A stretch of 64,000 nucleotides of DNA from VRUE01 sp035260485 (GTDB lineage Bacteria; Actinomycetota; Thermoleophilia; Solirubrobacterales; 70-9), in contig DATFVC010000080.1 in assembly GCA_035260485.1 (NCBI GenBank), positions 4,089 through 68,088 on the forward strand, in the 5' to 3' direction. Position numbers and translations under genes: made by a program. The notes under the pieces were generated by a model that was not told the origin of the DNA, made no database searches, and worked only from the letters and a program-made list of their open reading frames with translations. This document shows positions 43,084 to 51,307 of this stretch, one piece after another (the first letter of the stretch is position 1; each line of letters begins with the position of its first letter).

Positions 43084-44079
43084 GTGGAGGACTCCTACCC
43101 CCAGGAGTACGGCCCACGGTGGTCGGATCGGCGCGTCGAGCAGATGCTCGGCGCGCTGGTCTGCGCCGTCGTGGCGCTGCTGCTGGCGATGATCGTCATC
43201 GTCTTCATCAAGGGGTGGCCTTCGTTCGCCCACAACGGCCTCGCCTGGTTCGGTCCCGGCGGCAACGTCGACGACCAGCTCAACGCGATCTTCCTCTCCG
43301 GCCAGGCGGGCGCCGAATACATCTACACCTTCCACGCTTGGCCGCTGATCTGGAGCACGCTGCTGATCACCGGTGGCGCGACCGCGATCGCCCTCTTTTC
43401 GGCGCTCTTCGTCACCGTCTTCATCGTCGAGTTCGCGCCCGAGTGGATGAGCAACGTCCTGCAGCCGGTCGTCCGCTTCCTCGCCAGCGTCCCCTCGGTG
43501 ATCTATGGCCTGCTCGGCGTCCTGGTTCTGGTCCCGTTCATCGGCAACCACCTGGTCAGCGAGTCGCAGAAGGCCTCGGTCGCCGGCGTGATCTCACTCA
43601 GCGGCTACAGCGTGCTCGCCGCGGTCGTCGTGCTTACGGTGATGATCGCGCCGCTGATGGTCTCGATCTTCTCCGACGGTCTGCGTTCGGTGCGCCCGGG
43701 GTGGCTGGAGGGGTCCTTGGCCCTCGGTGTCAACCGCTGGCGCACGACCTGGAAGATCGCCGTCCGCACCGCCCGCCCGGCGATCGTCGCCGGCACGGTT
43801 CTGGCAACTGCGCGGGCGATCGGCGAGGCGGTGATGCTGGCGATGATCTCCGGCTCGGTCGGCTTCGCCCCGAACCCGGCCGACGGCGCCATCTTCGTCT
43901 TCGAGCCCTCGCGCCCGCTGGCGCCGACGATCGTCAAGAACATCGACCAGCTCAGCTCGCCGCCGGCGAACGCGACGCTGTTCGCGATCGCCACCGTGCT
44001 GCTCTTCTCGGCCGCGGCGCTCTCGCTGACCGGCTGGGCGACGCGGCGGGCGATGCGCAAATACGGAGCGACGGCCTGA
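43084..44079 (+). CDS. pstC: Phosphate ABC transporter permease PstC
   Basis: A 331-residue permease starting with a GTG directly after the pstS stop. The helices and PstC motifs ALFVTVFIVEFAPEW, FLASVPSVIYGLLGVLVLVPF, GYSVLAAVVVLTVMIAPLM and the coupling loop EGSLALGVNRWRTTWKIAVRTARPAIVAGTVLATARAIGEAV are clear. The stop overlaps pstA. Confidence 0.93.
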   Translation: MEDSYPQEYGPRWSDRRVEQMLGALVCAVVALLLAMIVIVFIKGWPSFAHNGLAWFGPGGNVDDQLNAIFLSGQAGAEYIYTFHAWPLIWSTLLITGGATAIALFSALFVTVFIVEFAPEWMSNVLQPVVRFLASVPSVIYGLLGVLVLVPFIGNHLVSESQKASVAGVISLSGYSVLAAVVVLTVMIAPLMVSIFSDGLRSVRPGWLEGSLALGVNRWRTTWKIAVRTARPAIVAGTVLATARAIGEAVMLAMISGSVGFAPNPADGAIFVFEPSRPLAPTIVKNIDQLSSPPANATLFAIATVLLFSAAALSLTGWATRRAMRKYGATA

Positions 44080-45080
44080 TGGGCGCTCCGGTCGCGACGC
44101 CACCCTCTGCCTCCCCGCCCGGCAGGAATCCGGCGCCCTCCGGCAAGGCGGCGGTCGAGGGCAGCGCCACCTGGCGGCTCAGCGACCGCATCGGCCTGGC
44201 GATCTGCTGGGCGCTGGGCCTGCTCTTCTGCGCGATCGCCATCGCGATCGTCGTCTACTTGCTGATCCAGGGAATCAAGTACCTGCGCCCGTCGATGCTG
44301 GTCACGCCCGCCTCGGCGGGGTTCGCCCAGAGCGAAACCGGCGGCTTCTCCGATGCCCTCGTCGGCACCCTGATCGTCGCTGTGATGGGAATCTCGATGG
44401 CCCTGCCGATCGGCATCGCGATCGCGGTCTGGCTGGTCGAGTACGGCCGGCCAGCCGGCCTCGCCCGGATCACCGAGTCGACGATCGAGGCGATCGCCGG
44501 CATCCCCTCGATCGTCCTCGCTCTGTTCGGCACGGTGATCTTCTCCAGCACCGCGCTCGGCTTCCTCAGCCGCGCCTCGGGCGGCGTCGTCTTCGGCCGC
44601 TCCTTCTTCGCCGCCTCGGCGATGCTCTCGCTGGTCGCGCTGCCGCTGGTCGTCGCCAGCACGCGCGAGGGCCTGCAGTCGATCCCCCGCCACGTGCGCG
44701 AGGCCTCCTACGCGGTCGGCAAGACCAAGGCGGCGACGACGCGGCGGATCCTGATCCCCGCCAGCCGCCCGCAGATCGCCACCGGGGCGATGCTGGGTCT
44801 GGGCAGGATCATCGGCGACACGGCGATCATCGTCGTCCTGCTCGGCGCGACCCAGAACTTCGCCCCGGTCGAAGGCGCCTCCTTCCCCTTCGACTACCTG
44901 CGCGGCGCCGGCACGACGCTGACCAACTTCGTCTATGAGGCCTCTCCCACCGGCAACCTCAACCAGCCGCAGAAGGCATACGCAGCGGCCTTCGTCTTGC
45001 TGCTGATGGTGCTGGCCCTGAACGCGGCCGTCGACGCCGTCCACCGCCGCGCGCGAAAGGTCGGCGCATGGAGCTCTTGA
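44079..45080 (+). CDS. pstA: Phosphate ABC transporter permease PstA
   Basis: A 333-residue permease starting at the ATG overlapping the pstC stop. A ~40-residue soluble lead precedes six helices. Motifs: ETGGFSDALVGTLIVAVMGISMALPIGI, AIAGIPSIVLALFG, and the loop VREASYAVGKTKAATTRRILIPASRPQIATGAMLGLGRIIGDTA. The frame is open far upstream, overlapping pstC, but that part is a shadow. Confidence 0.93.
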   Translation: MGAPVATPPSASPPGRNPAPSGKAAVEGSATWRLSDRIGLAICWALGLLFCAIAIAIVVYLLIQGIKYLRPSMLVTPASAGFAQSETGGFSDALVGTLIVAVMGISMALPIGIAIAVWLVEYGRPAGLARITESTIEAIAGIPSIVLALFGTVIFSSTALGFLSRASGGVVFGRSFFAASAMLSLVALPLVVASTREGLQSIPRHVREASYAVGKTKAATTRRILIPASRPQIATGAMLGLGRIIGDTAIIVVLLGATQNFAPVEGASFPFDYLRGAGTTLTNFVYEASPTGNLNQPQKAYAAAFVLLLMVLALNAAVDAVHRRARKVGAWSS

Positions 45081-46027
45081 CGCCACCGCCGCCGATCAGG
45101 CGGCTGCCGCTGGAGGATGCACCCGCTGCGAGACAGGCGCCGCCCCTCAGCACCGACGCCGGAGGGGACGTGCCGTCACTTAAGCACCCATATGGGCCCC
45201 TAAGTGACGGCACGTCCCGCGGGCAGGGTGGTTTCACCGGCGCCCGTCGCTCGATTAGCGCGCCCCAGTTCTCGATCCGCCGCATGGAGATCGACGACGT
45301 CTCGGTCTCCTATGCGAACCGCGAAGCGGTGAAGTCGGTCTCGCTGCCGGTCCGCCAGGGCGAGGTCCTGTCGATGATCGGTCCCTCGGGCTGCGGCAAG
45401 ACGACGCTGCTGCGCTCGCTCAACCGGCTCACCGAGCTGACCAGCACCGCGACCCTGCGCGGGCGCATCCTGCTCGATGACGTCGACATCGCTCTGATCG
45501 AGCCGACCCTTCTGCGGCGGCGGGTGACGATGGTCTTCCAGCAGCCCAACCCGTTCCCAATGAGCGTCTTCGACAACATCGCCTACGTCCTGCGCGAGCA
45601 GGGGTCGCGGCGCCAGCGCAAGAAGACGCTCGAGCCCAGGGTCCACAGCGCCCTCGACCGTGCCGGCCTCTTCGAGGAGGTCAAGGACAACCTCGACCAT
45701 CCGGCGCTGAAGCTCTCCGGCGGTCAGCAGCAGCGGCTCTGCATCGCTCGGGCGCTGGCGGCCGAGCCGGAGGTGCTGCTGCTCGACGAGCCCTGCTCGG
45801 CGCTCGACCCGCAGTCGACCCAGGTGATCGAGGACCTGATCGTGAAGCTGCGCGACGACGTCGCCGTCGTGATCGTCACCCACAACCTCCAACAGGCCTA
45901 CCGGATCGCCGACCACGTCGCCTTCATGTACCTGGGCGAGCTGGTCGAGTACAACAGCGCGACCGCCCTCTTCGGCTCACCCCGTGAGCAGCGGACGCAG
46001 GAGTACGTGAGCGGTGCCTTCGGTTAG
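45068..46027 (+). CDS. pstB: Phosphate ABC transporter ATPase PstB with unusual N-terminal extension
   Basis: A 319-residue ATPase if begun at the ATG at 45068 (overlapping pstA by 13 bases). Walker A GPSGCGKTTLLRSLNRL, FQQPNPFPMSVFDNIAY, LSGGQQQRLCIARAL, LLLDEPCSALDPQST and VTHNLQQAYRIADHVAFMYLGELVE are complete. Ordinary PstB proteins start near the segment MEIDDVSVSY (ATG 45284), so the first ~70 residues are extra. Part of that extension is encoded by a perfect palindrome at 45165-45218. Either the real start is later, or the palindrome has been taken into the coding region. Confidence 0.9.
   Translation: MELLTPPPPIRRLPLEDAPAARQAPPLSTDAGGDVPSLKHPYGPLSDGTSRGQGGFTGARRSISAPQFSIRRMEIDDVSVSYANREAVKSVSLPVRQGEVLSMIGPSGCGKTTLLRSLNRLTELTSTATLRGRILLDDVDIALIEPTLLRRRVTMVFQQPNPFPMSVFDNIAYVLREQGSRRQRKKTLEPRVHSALDRAGLFEEVKDNLDHPALKLSGGQQQRLCIARALAAEPEVLLLDEPCSALDPQSTQVIEDLIVKLRDDVAVVIVTHNLQQAYRIADHVAFMYLGELVEYNSATALFGSPREQRTQEYVSGAFG
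45165..45218. repeat. Perfect inverted repeat within the pstB 5' region
   Basis: Arms GGGACGTGCCGTCACTTA and the complement (18 bases) surround an 18-base loop that itself contains CCATATGG. It could be a regulatory hairpin before pstB or a mobile palindrome. Confidence 0.7.
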
Positions 46028-46214
46028 CGCTTACACGTCGCGGGTCGTCGTGCTCGCCATCTGCGGGCTGTTGCTCGCTGGCGCCCTCGCGGGCTGCACG
46101 ACGACGCAGGAAAAGGCCGCCCGCCAGCAGGCACGTGCCAAGCGCATCCTCGAAGCCCGCGAGAAGAGACAGCAGCGAGCGAAGTCACACGACCACGGAG
46201 GCCACAAGCGATGA
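46014..46214 (+). CDS. Small lipoprotein in the pst operon
   Basis: A 66-residue protein overlapping the pstB end, starting at the GTG at 46014. The signal with lipobox AGALAGC is followed by a highly basic helix (EKAARQQARAKRILEAREKRQQR) and a His-rich end (HDHGGHKR). Perhaps a peripheral envelope subunit that binds phosphate or metal. Not recognised. Confidence 0.55.
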   Translation: MPSVSAYTSRVVVLAICGLLLAGALAGCTTTQEKAARQQARAKRILEAREKRQQRAKSHDHGGHKR

Positions 46215-46867
46215 ATGCCCAGACCGCAACGGCGCCGACCGGCCACTACGAGCCCTGCGAGGAGTGCGGCGCGCCGCTTGACCCCCAGCAGCGCTACTGC
46301 GTCGAATGCGCGGCGCGGCGCGGCAACGGCGCCAACCCCGCCTCGCGCTACTTCGCCGCGATGAGCAAGCGCGCCCGGCGGCCGGTGGCACAGCCGGCGG
46401 CCAAAACCGTGCCGGGCAGCCGCGCGGCGGCGGTCGGATTCTTCGCCCTGCTGCCGATCGCAGTGGCGATCGGCGTCGTCGTCGGCCGCGGCGGCTCGGA
46501 CGGGGGCGAAAACCAGGCCCTGCTCGACGCGCTGCGCAACCAGAACGCCGCCGTCGCGAGCCAGTCCGCCGGTGGGCCGGCGACCGCCTCGGCCAAAGCA
46601 AAGCAGGACAAGTCCAAGCATGCTGCCAAGGCCGCGACCAAGGGAGGCGGCAAGGTCGTCGCCAAGACCAGCAACGGAACCGTCCACCAGGTGACCGGCT
46701 TCAAGCCCAGCGCAAAGAAGACCGCAGAAGACACGAAGCTGGTCGAAAACAACGTCAACCAGACCGGCTCGACCTACATCGAAGCGCAGCAGAACCTGCC
46801 CGACGTGATCGTCGTCGGCGGCGATCCCGGCTCGGCGCCGGCTCCGACTGGGGGGAACCAGCCATGA
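46211..46867 (+). CDS. Zinc-ribbon membrane protein in the pst operon
   Basis: A 218-residue protein overlapping the previous gene by four bases. The N-terminal zinc ribbon is CEECGAPLDPQQRYCVEC. One membrane helix near residues 75-95 (AAAVGFFALLPIAVAIGVVVG) is followed by a Lys/Ala-rich outer region and an Asn/Gln-rich end. It links a cytoplasmic metal site to an exterior domain. Function unknown; the operon position suggests a phosphate-related role. Confidence 0.6.
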   Translation: MNAQTATAPTGHYEPCEECGAPLDPQQRYCVECAARRGNGANPASRYFAAMSKRARRPVAQPAAKTVPGSRAAAVGFFALLPIAVAIGVVVGRGGSDGGENQALLDALRNQNAAVASQSAGGPATASAKAKQDKSKHAAKAATKGGGKVVAKTSNGTVHQVTGFKPSAKKTAEDTKLVENNVNQTGSTYIEAQQNLPDVIVVGGDPGSAPAPTGGNQP

Positions 46868-47082
46868 GCCCGGAGCTGGAGGGGAACGCCGATCTCACCG
46901 CCCAGCGCGACCGGCTGCTGGAGAAGTTCACGATCATGCAGGCCGACCTCGGCGGCGCTTTCTATGAGATGGCGATCCGCGACCACGTGCGGATGGACGT
47001 CCTGACCCGCAAGGCCGCCGAGCTGCAGCGGGTCGACGCCGAGTTGCTGGCGGCCGAACGGATGCTGGAGCTGCTTCAGTGA
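46864..47082 (+). CDS. Small coiled-coil protein in the pst operon
   Basis: A 72-residue protein, ATGA overlap with the zinc-ribbon gene and GTGA overlap with the next gene. Almost entirely helical and charged (LTAQRDRLLEKFTIMQADLGG, RKAAELQRVDAELLAAERMLELL), so a coiled coil is likely. The tight coupling implies it works with the two neighbours. Confidence 0.55.
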   Translation: MSPELEGNADLTAQRDRLLEKFTIMQADLGGAFYEMAIRDHVRMDVLTRKAAELQRVDAELLAAERMLELLQ

Positions 47083-48437
47083 GCCGGCTGCGCGGATCTC
47101 TCAACCGCGCCATTGCGGCAGCGGAGACGCTGACCGGCAAGCGCTTCGGGATGCTGGTCGCTTCCTCGGTGGTCGCCACCTCGGCGATCGTCGCCAGCGC
47201 GATGACCGGCGCCGGCGACAGCGGCGCCCTGGCGGCGCTGCTCGGCCGCAGCCTTGCCGCCGGCAGCGCTCCGGCCGCCCACAGCGCTGCGGCGGAAAGC
47301 TCTCCGGCCCCTGCTGCGGCGCCTGCCAGCACGCCGGCCCCGGCAAAGCGCTCCTCGGCAGTGCCGAGGAGCGCACCCCTTGCCTCGCCGGCGCCCGCGT
47401 CTCCTCCCTCCGAAAGCGCCCCGAGCAGCGAACCGCCACCCGCGGCCCCCCCGCTGCCGGAAGCGGGCCGGATCAAGCACGTCTTCGTCATCTCGCTCAC
47501 CAGCCCCGGCTACGACACCGCCTTTGGCGAAACGTCGCAGATGCCCTATCTGGCGACGCAGCTGCGGCCCAAGGGCGAGCTGCTGAGCGGCTACACGCTG
47601 CTCGGCGAAGCCGCCCTGCCCAACGGCATCGCCACGGTCAGCGGCCAGCCGCCGAACGCCTCGACCCAGGCCGATTGCTCGACCTACACAGAATTCCCGC
47701 CGGCCGCCAAGGTCGCCGCCAACGGCGTCGTCTCCGGGACGGGCTGCGTCTATCCGGTCGAAACGCTGACGATCTCCGATCAGCTTGCCAGTGGCCAATT
47801 CCGCTGGCGCGCCTACATGGAGGGGATGGTCGACGAAGCCGGCAAGCCTGCCAACTGCGTCCATCCCGACCCCGATGCCGCCGATGCGCCCCCGCCTGGC
47901 TCCTACTCGGCGGCGCAGAACCCGTTCGTCCACTTCCACTCGCTGCTCGATCTCGGCGACTGTGCGACCAACGACGTTCCGATCGAGCAGCTGCCCGCCG
48001 ACCTGCGCAAAGCAGAGGGAACCGCGAACTACTCCTACATCGCCCCGACCCCGTGTGATGCGGGCGCCGCCGGCCAGTGCACGCCGGGCTCGCTCGAAGG
48101 CGTGGCCGCCGCCGACGCGTTCCTGGCGAAATGGGTGCCGCAGATCCTCGCCTCGCCGGCCTACAAGGAAGACGGCCTGCTGGTCGTCAGCTTCGGCGCC
48201 GCAAACACGGTTGCTGCTGAAACCCCGCCGGCGCCGGCCGACGACCCACTCCATGTGGGAGCCCTGCTCGTCTCGCGCTTCCTAACCCCCGGAGCGACCG
48301 ACGCCACGAGCCTCGATCCCTACTCCCTGCTGCGCACGACCGAGGACCTGTTCGGCCTCAGTCACCTCGGCCTGACGGACGGGGCAAAGGTGAAGTCCCT
48401 TGCACCCACTCTGCTCGGGGAAATGGGCGGGGACTAG
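47079..48437 (+). CDS. Exported phosphoesterase-like protein, metal site apparently altered
   Basis: A 452-residue protein with an N-terminal membrane anchor (~22-45), a long Ala/Pro/Ser linker, then a domain of the AcpA/phospholipase-C phosphoesterase type. IKHVFVISLTSPGYDTAFG matches KHVFVI..EN..YD..FG, but the family's Glu-Asn metal pair is Thr-Ser here. ALPNGIATVSGQPPN, YMEGM and NPFVHFHSLLD are the expected later motifs. It may be an inactive binding protein or use another chemistry. It is encoded in the phosphate import operon, where an organophosphate-releasing enzyme would make sense. Confidence 0.7.
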   Translation: MSRLRGSLNRAIAAAETLTGKRFGMLVASSVVATSAIVASAMTGAGDSGALAALLGRSLAAGSAPAAHSAAAESSPAPAAAPASTPAPAKRSSAVPRSAPLASPAPASPPSESAPSSEPPPAAPPLPEAGRIKHVFVISLTSPGYDTAFGETSQMPYLATQLRPKGELLSGYTLLGEAALPNGIATVSGQPPNASTQADCSTYTEFPPAAKVAANGVVSGTGCVYPVETLTISDQLASGQFRWRAYMEGMVDEAGKPANCVHPDPDAADAPPPGSYSAAQNPFVHFHSLLDLGDCATNDVPIEQLPADLRKAEGTANYSYIAPTPCDAGAAGQCTPGSLEGVAAADAFLAKWVPQILASPAYKEDGLLVVSFGAANTVAAETPPAPADDPLHVGALLVSRFLTPGATDATSLDPYSLLRTTEDLFGLSHLGLTDGAKVKSLAPTLLGEMGGD

Positions 48438-48453
48438 CGTGCCTGGCCCGACG

Positions 48454-48909
48454 ATGCACGTCACGGCGAAGGTCGACTACGCGGTCCGCGCGATGGTCGA
48501 GCTGGCCGCGGCCGGCGGCGGGCCGGTGAAGGGGGAAGCGATCGCAAACGCCCAGGCGGTGCCGCTCCGCTTCCTCGAGAACATCCTGATCGAGCTGCGC
48601 CACGCGACCCTGGTGCGCAGCCAGCGCGGGGCGGAAGGCGGCTACCGCTTGGCCCGTCCGGCAGATGAGATTACCCTTGCCGACGTGATCCGCACGGTAG
48701 AGGGACCGATCGCGAGCATTCGCTCCGAGCGCCCCGATGAGCTCTCCTATTCCGGCGTTGCCGCGCCGCTGCGCGACGTCTGGGTGGCGCTGCGTGCCAA
48801 CATGCGCGCCGTGCTGGAGTCGGTGACCCTGGCGGACGTGGCCAACGGCGAGCTTCCGGCGGAGATCCTGCGCCTGACCGAGGAACCCGAGGTCTGGGAG
48901 CCGCGATGA
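48454..48909 (+). CDS. Rrf2-family regulator, second paralogue
   Basis: A 151-residue winged-helix regulator very like that at 35573-36028 (VDYAVRAMVELAAAGGGPVKGEAIANAQ, GGYRLARPADEITLADVIRTVEGPI). It also lacks cysteine. The ATG at 48454 is chosen; a GTG at 48439 would add five residues. It follows the phosphoesterase-like gene by 16 bases and overlaps the chrA ATG, so it may control the phosphate or chrA genes. Confidence 0.87.
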   Translation: MHVTAKVDYAVRAMVELAAAGGGPVKGEAIANAQAVPLRFLENILIELRHATLVRSQRGAEGGYRLARPADEITLADVIRTVEGPIASIRSERPDELSYSGVAAPLRDVWVALRANMRAVLESVTLADVANGELPAEILRLTEEPEVWEPR

Positions 48910-49980
48910 CCGAGGCAGCTTCCTGACCGAACGGTCGGCGAGCGGGGGCGCCCCGCCGTCACTTGCCGAGGTTCTACGGGAGTGGGGCCGGATCGGTTGC
49001 ATCGGCTTCGGCGGGCCTCCGGCCCACATCGCGCTCTTCCGCGACCTCTGCGTCGTCCGCCGCCGCTGGCTCAGCGCCGAGCAGTTCGAGGACGCCATCG
49101 CCGCGACGAACCTGTTGCCGGGGCCGGGCTCGACCCAGCTCGCGATCTTCTGCGCCTGGCGCCTGCGCGGGGTGCGCGGAGCGTTCCTCGGCGCCGCCGT
49201 GGCGGCGGTCGCGGTGCGAGCGGGAATCGGCCTGCTCCCGTCGAGCTGGGAGCGGGCCAGGGACACTCATCCACTGCGCTGGGTCCTCTACGGCGCCGCC
49301 GGCATCGTCGCCACGGCCCTGATCGGCGCCTGGCTCGTGCTCGTCCTCCTCGCCTGCGGCCTGATCGAGCTGCTCGTGCGGCGGCTGGGCACCGCCGGTG
49401 GCGCGCTCGGCAGCCTGGCGTCCGTGCCGTTGGCCTCGGTGGGCGCCGGCGCGGGCGCCATCGCCTGGGTCGCCTTCAAGGTCGGCGCCCTCTCCTACGG
49501 CGGCGGCTTCGTGATCGTCCCACTGATGCAGGCCGACGCGGTCAGCCACTACCACTGGATGACCGACGGCCAGTTCCTCAACGCGGTCGCGCTCGGGCAG
49601 GTGACGCCGGGGCCGGTGGTGCACACGGTCGCCGTGGTCGGCTACGCAGCGGCCGGGATCTGGGGCGCCCTGCTCGCCTCGACGGTGGCTTTCGCGCCGT
49701 CGTTCTCGTTCATCCTGCTCGGCGCCGAGCGCTTCGACCGCCTGCGTTCCGACCTCAGAGCGCGCGCCTTCCTCGACGGCGCCGGCCCCGCGCAATCGGC
49801 GCCATCCTCGGCTCGGCGATCCCACTGGCGCTTGCCTTGAGCGAGACGTGGCAGGTCGCGGTATTAGTTGCAGCCGCAATTACCCTCCTCGTGGCCCGCC
49901 AGAGAGTCGTTCTCACCCTTCTAGCCGCGGGCCTGATAGGCGCTGTCGTCGCTCTAGCCGGCGGTCCCTTGCCCGCATAG
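48906..49980 (+). pseudogene. chrA: Chromate transporter chrA with two frameshifts
   Basis: The homologous reading frame changes twice. The natural ATG (48906, ATGA overlap with the Rrf2 stop) reads MTEAAS then stops at 48924. The ChrA body (EWGRIGCIGFGGPPAHIAL, ATNLLPGPGSTQLAIF, VGALSYGGGFVIVPLMQ, FLNAVALGQVTPGPVVHTVA) is one frame away, without any usable start. Near 49787-49792 it leaves frame again, and the last helices (AIGAILGSAIPLAL onward to 49980) continue in the third frame. Each change equals one missing base. Either the gene is dead or the assembly has two errors. It would export chromate or sulfate-like anions. Confidence 0.78.
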
Positions 49981-49981
49981 C

Positions 49982-50033
49982 TTTCGGCACAGAGACCGCG
50001 CGAACTTCTTACATCTTGCGCACCACACGCGCG
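49982..50033 (+). repeat. Direct repeat, copy 1
   Basis: A ~52-base stretch (TTTCGGCACA..., ending CCACACGCGCG) similar to 51186-51238 in the same direction. The two copies flank the three membrane-protein genes between. Confidence 0.5.
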
Positions 50034-50056
50034 ACGGCGTCGTTCAGGGTCGGCGG

Positions 50057-50290
50057 GTGTCGGTCATTGCGCAGATCGGTTTCTGCACCACCGTGCTGGA
50101 GGTAGGGGCCACGGCGATCGGAGCCGGGGTCGTGGTCGGCGGCTTCGTGGCGGCCGCCGCAGGAATGCTCCTCGGTCGAACGCGCAAGGAGATGGAAGGC
50201 AACGCCCTGAGGGATGTATTCTGGGGAGGATTCGGCGGAATGTTATGTCTGTGCGTCGACCTATTCATGAGGAGTGCTCAATGGTTGTGA
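50057..50290 (+). CDS. Small Gly-rich membrane protein
   Basis: A 77-residue protein from the GTG at 50057 with two hydrophobic helices (AIGAGVVVGGFVAAAAGMLLG and VFWGGFGGMLCLCVDLF). The glycine spacing suggests tight helix packing. Function unknown. It overlaps the next gene by 10 bases. Confidence 0.5.
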   Translation: MSVIAQIGFCTTVLEVGATAIGAGVVVGGFVAAAAGMLLGRTRKEMEGNALRDVFWGGFGGMLCLCVDLFMRSAQWL

Positions 50291-50490
50291 TCACGAAGAA
50301 TTTCTATATCACGCTGGCGATCGCTGCATGCATTCTCTTTGTGGGGGGCTTCCTGTTTCGACACTCCGAAATGGGATCATTCGCGACGGTGGCCGCTGCC
50401 TTCGGGATCGGCCTCTCACTGCTCCATGTGCTCGACGACCGCGAACGCCGCCGCAAACGAGATACGGGTGACGGAGCTGTCGATCGATGA
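50281..50490 (+). CDS. Small membrane protein
   Basis: A 69-residue protein. ATG 50281 has GAGGAG 8 bases upstream, preferred over ATG 50245. Two membrane helices (FYITLAIAACILFVGGFLF, FATVAAAFGIGLSLLHVL) precede a charged tail DDRERRRKRD. Not recognised. Probably cotranscribed with the preceding gene. Confidence 0.5.
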   Translation: MVVITKNFYITLAIAACILFVGGFLFRHSEMGSFATVAAAFGIGLSLLHVLDDRERRRKRDTGDGAVDR

Positions 50491-50502
50491 GTTGCCCCCC
50501 AC

Positions 50503-51132
50503 TCAGGCGCTGAGCCTGAACGGCGGGTACTGGTCGGTGACCAGGGTGAAGGCGTAGCCGGTGACGCGGTTGCTCCAGCGGATCGTGCCCTCGACGAAGT
50601 TGAAGATGCCGCGCGGGTAGCGGCCGGTGAAGAGGATCGCGAACCAGGCGCCGATCACGGCGAAGAAGACGCCGATGTAGAGGAAGAAGAGCACGAAGTA
50701 GTGGGGGATGGCGAGCAGCCACTTGACCAGTGGCAGGCCTCTCTCCAGACGCTCGACGTCGGGGTGGGGGAAGTCGAGGCGAACGGCCTGCTGCTCGTCG
50801 GTCGAGGGGTATTCGTCGTCCATCAGCGCCACGTAGACGCCGATCCGGTTGGCGAAGCGCATCAGTTCGAGGTTCCAGTCGAACCACCAGCGCGGGTATT
50901 TCTTTCTGAACAAGATCATCAGCACGGTGGGCAGGACGACAAGGCTGCCGCCTGCAATCGCAGCGCCGTAGGCTTCTCCGCCGGCGTTGCCGGCGAGTTC
51001 CGAGCCGGGCAGCAGGCCGGCGACGATCGCGATCGGGATCACCGTGAAGATGCGGAAGAAGGTCGTCAGGCGATTCAGCTGGCGCTCTGGATAGGTGACC
51101 GAGAAAGTGACTGGGTAGGACGAAGGCTCCAT
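50503..51132 (-). CDS. DUF4389-type membrane protein
   Basis: A 209-residue protein from the ATG at 51132, with GGGGAG 5 bases upstream. YPVTFSVTYPERQLNRLTTFFRIFTVIPIAIVAGLLPG, KKYPRWWFDWNLELMRFANRIGVYVALMDDEYPSTDE and FTGRYPRGIFNFVEGTIRWSNRVTGYAFTLVTDQYPPF are the DUF4389 pattern, with about four helices. The role of this family is unknown. Confidence 0.8.
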   Translation of the reverse strand: MEPSSYPVTFSVTYPERQLNRLTTFFRIFTVIPIAIVAGLLPGSELAGNAGGEAYGAAIAGGSLVVLPTVLMILFRKKYPRWWFDWNLELMRFANRIGVYVALMDDEYPSTDEQQAVRLDFPHPDVERLERGLPLVKWLLAIPHYFVLFFLYIGVFFAVIGAWFAILFTGRYPRGIFNFVEGTIRWSNRVTGYAFTLVTDQYPPFRLSA

Positions 51133-51185
51133 CTCTGCTCCCCTTTCGCGAGTTGACGAGATGATCGCTGACCGAGCGGCGGCAG

Positions 51186-51238
51186 TTTCGGCACAAAGGC
51201 GGCGCGCAATTCTTTGAAATTCGCGCGCCACACGCGCG
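51186..51238 (+). repeat. Direct repeat, copy 2
   Basis: Partner of 49982-50033. It contains an inner inverted repeat (GGCGCGCAATT...AATTCGCGCGCC). It lies upstream of the DUF4389 gene. Confidence 0.5.
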
Positions 51239-51307
51239 TCTCGAGACTTCGGCTGCGGACCTGGCTCCGGTGCTCGCCGCGTAGCTCGACGGCGAGCGCT
51301 GCAGCCG

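Noticed and set aside
42894..44078. A ~395-codon open frame upstream of pstA, in frame with it
   Set aside because: It overlaps pstC in another frame and has an Arg/Pro/Gly composition typical of shadow frames in GC-rich DNA; pstA has its own ATG overlapping the pstC stop.
48982..49980. A single 332-residue protein covering chrA
   Set aside because: Only its last ~65 residues match ChrA; the earlier part is the wrong frame, which is why the locus is called frameshifted.
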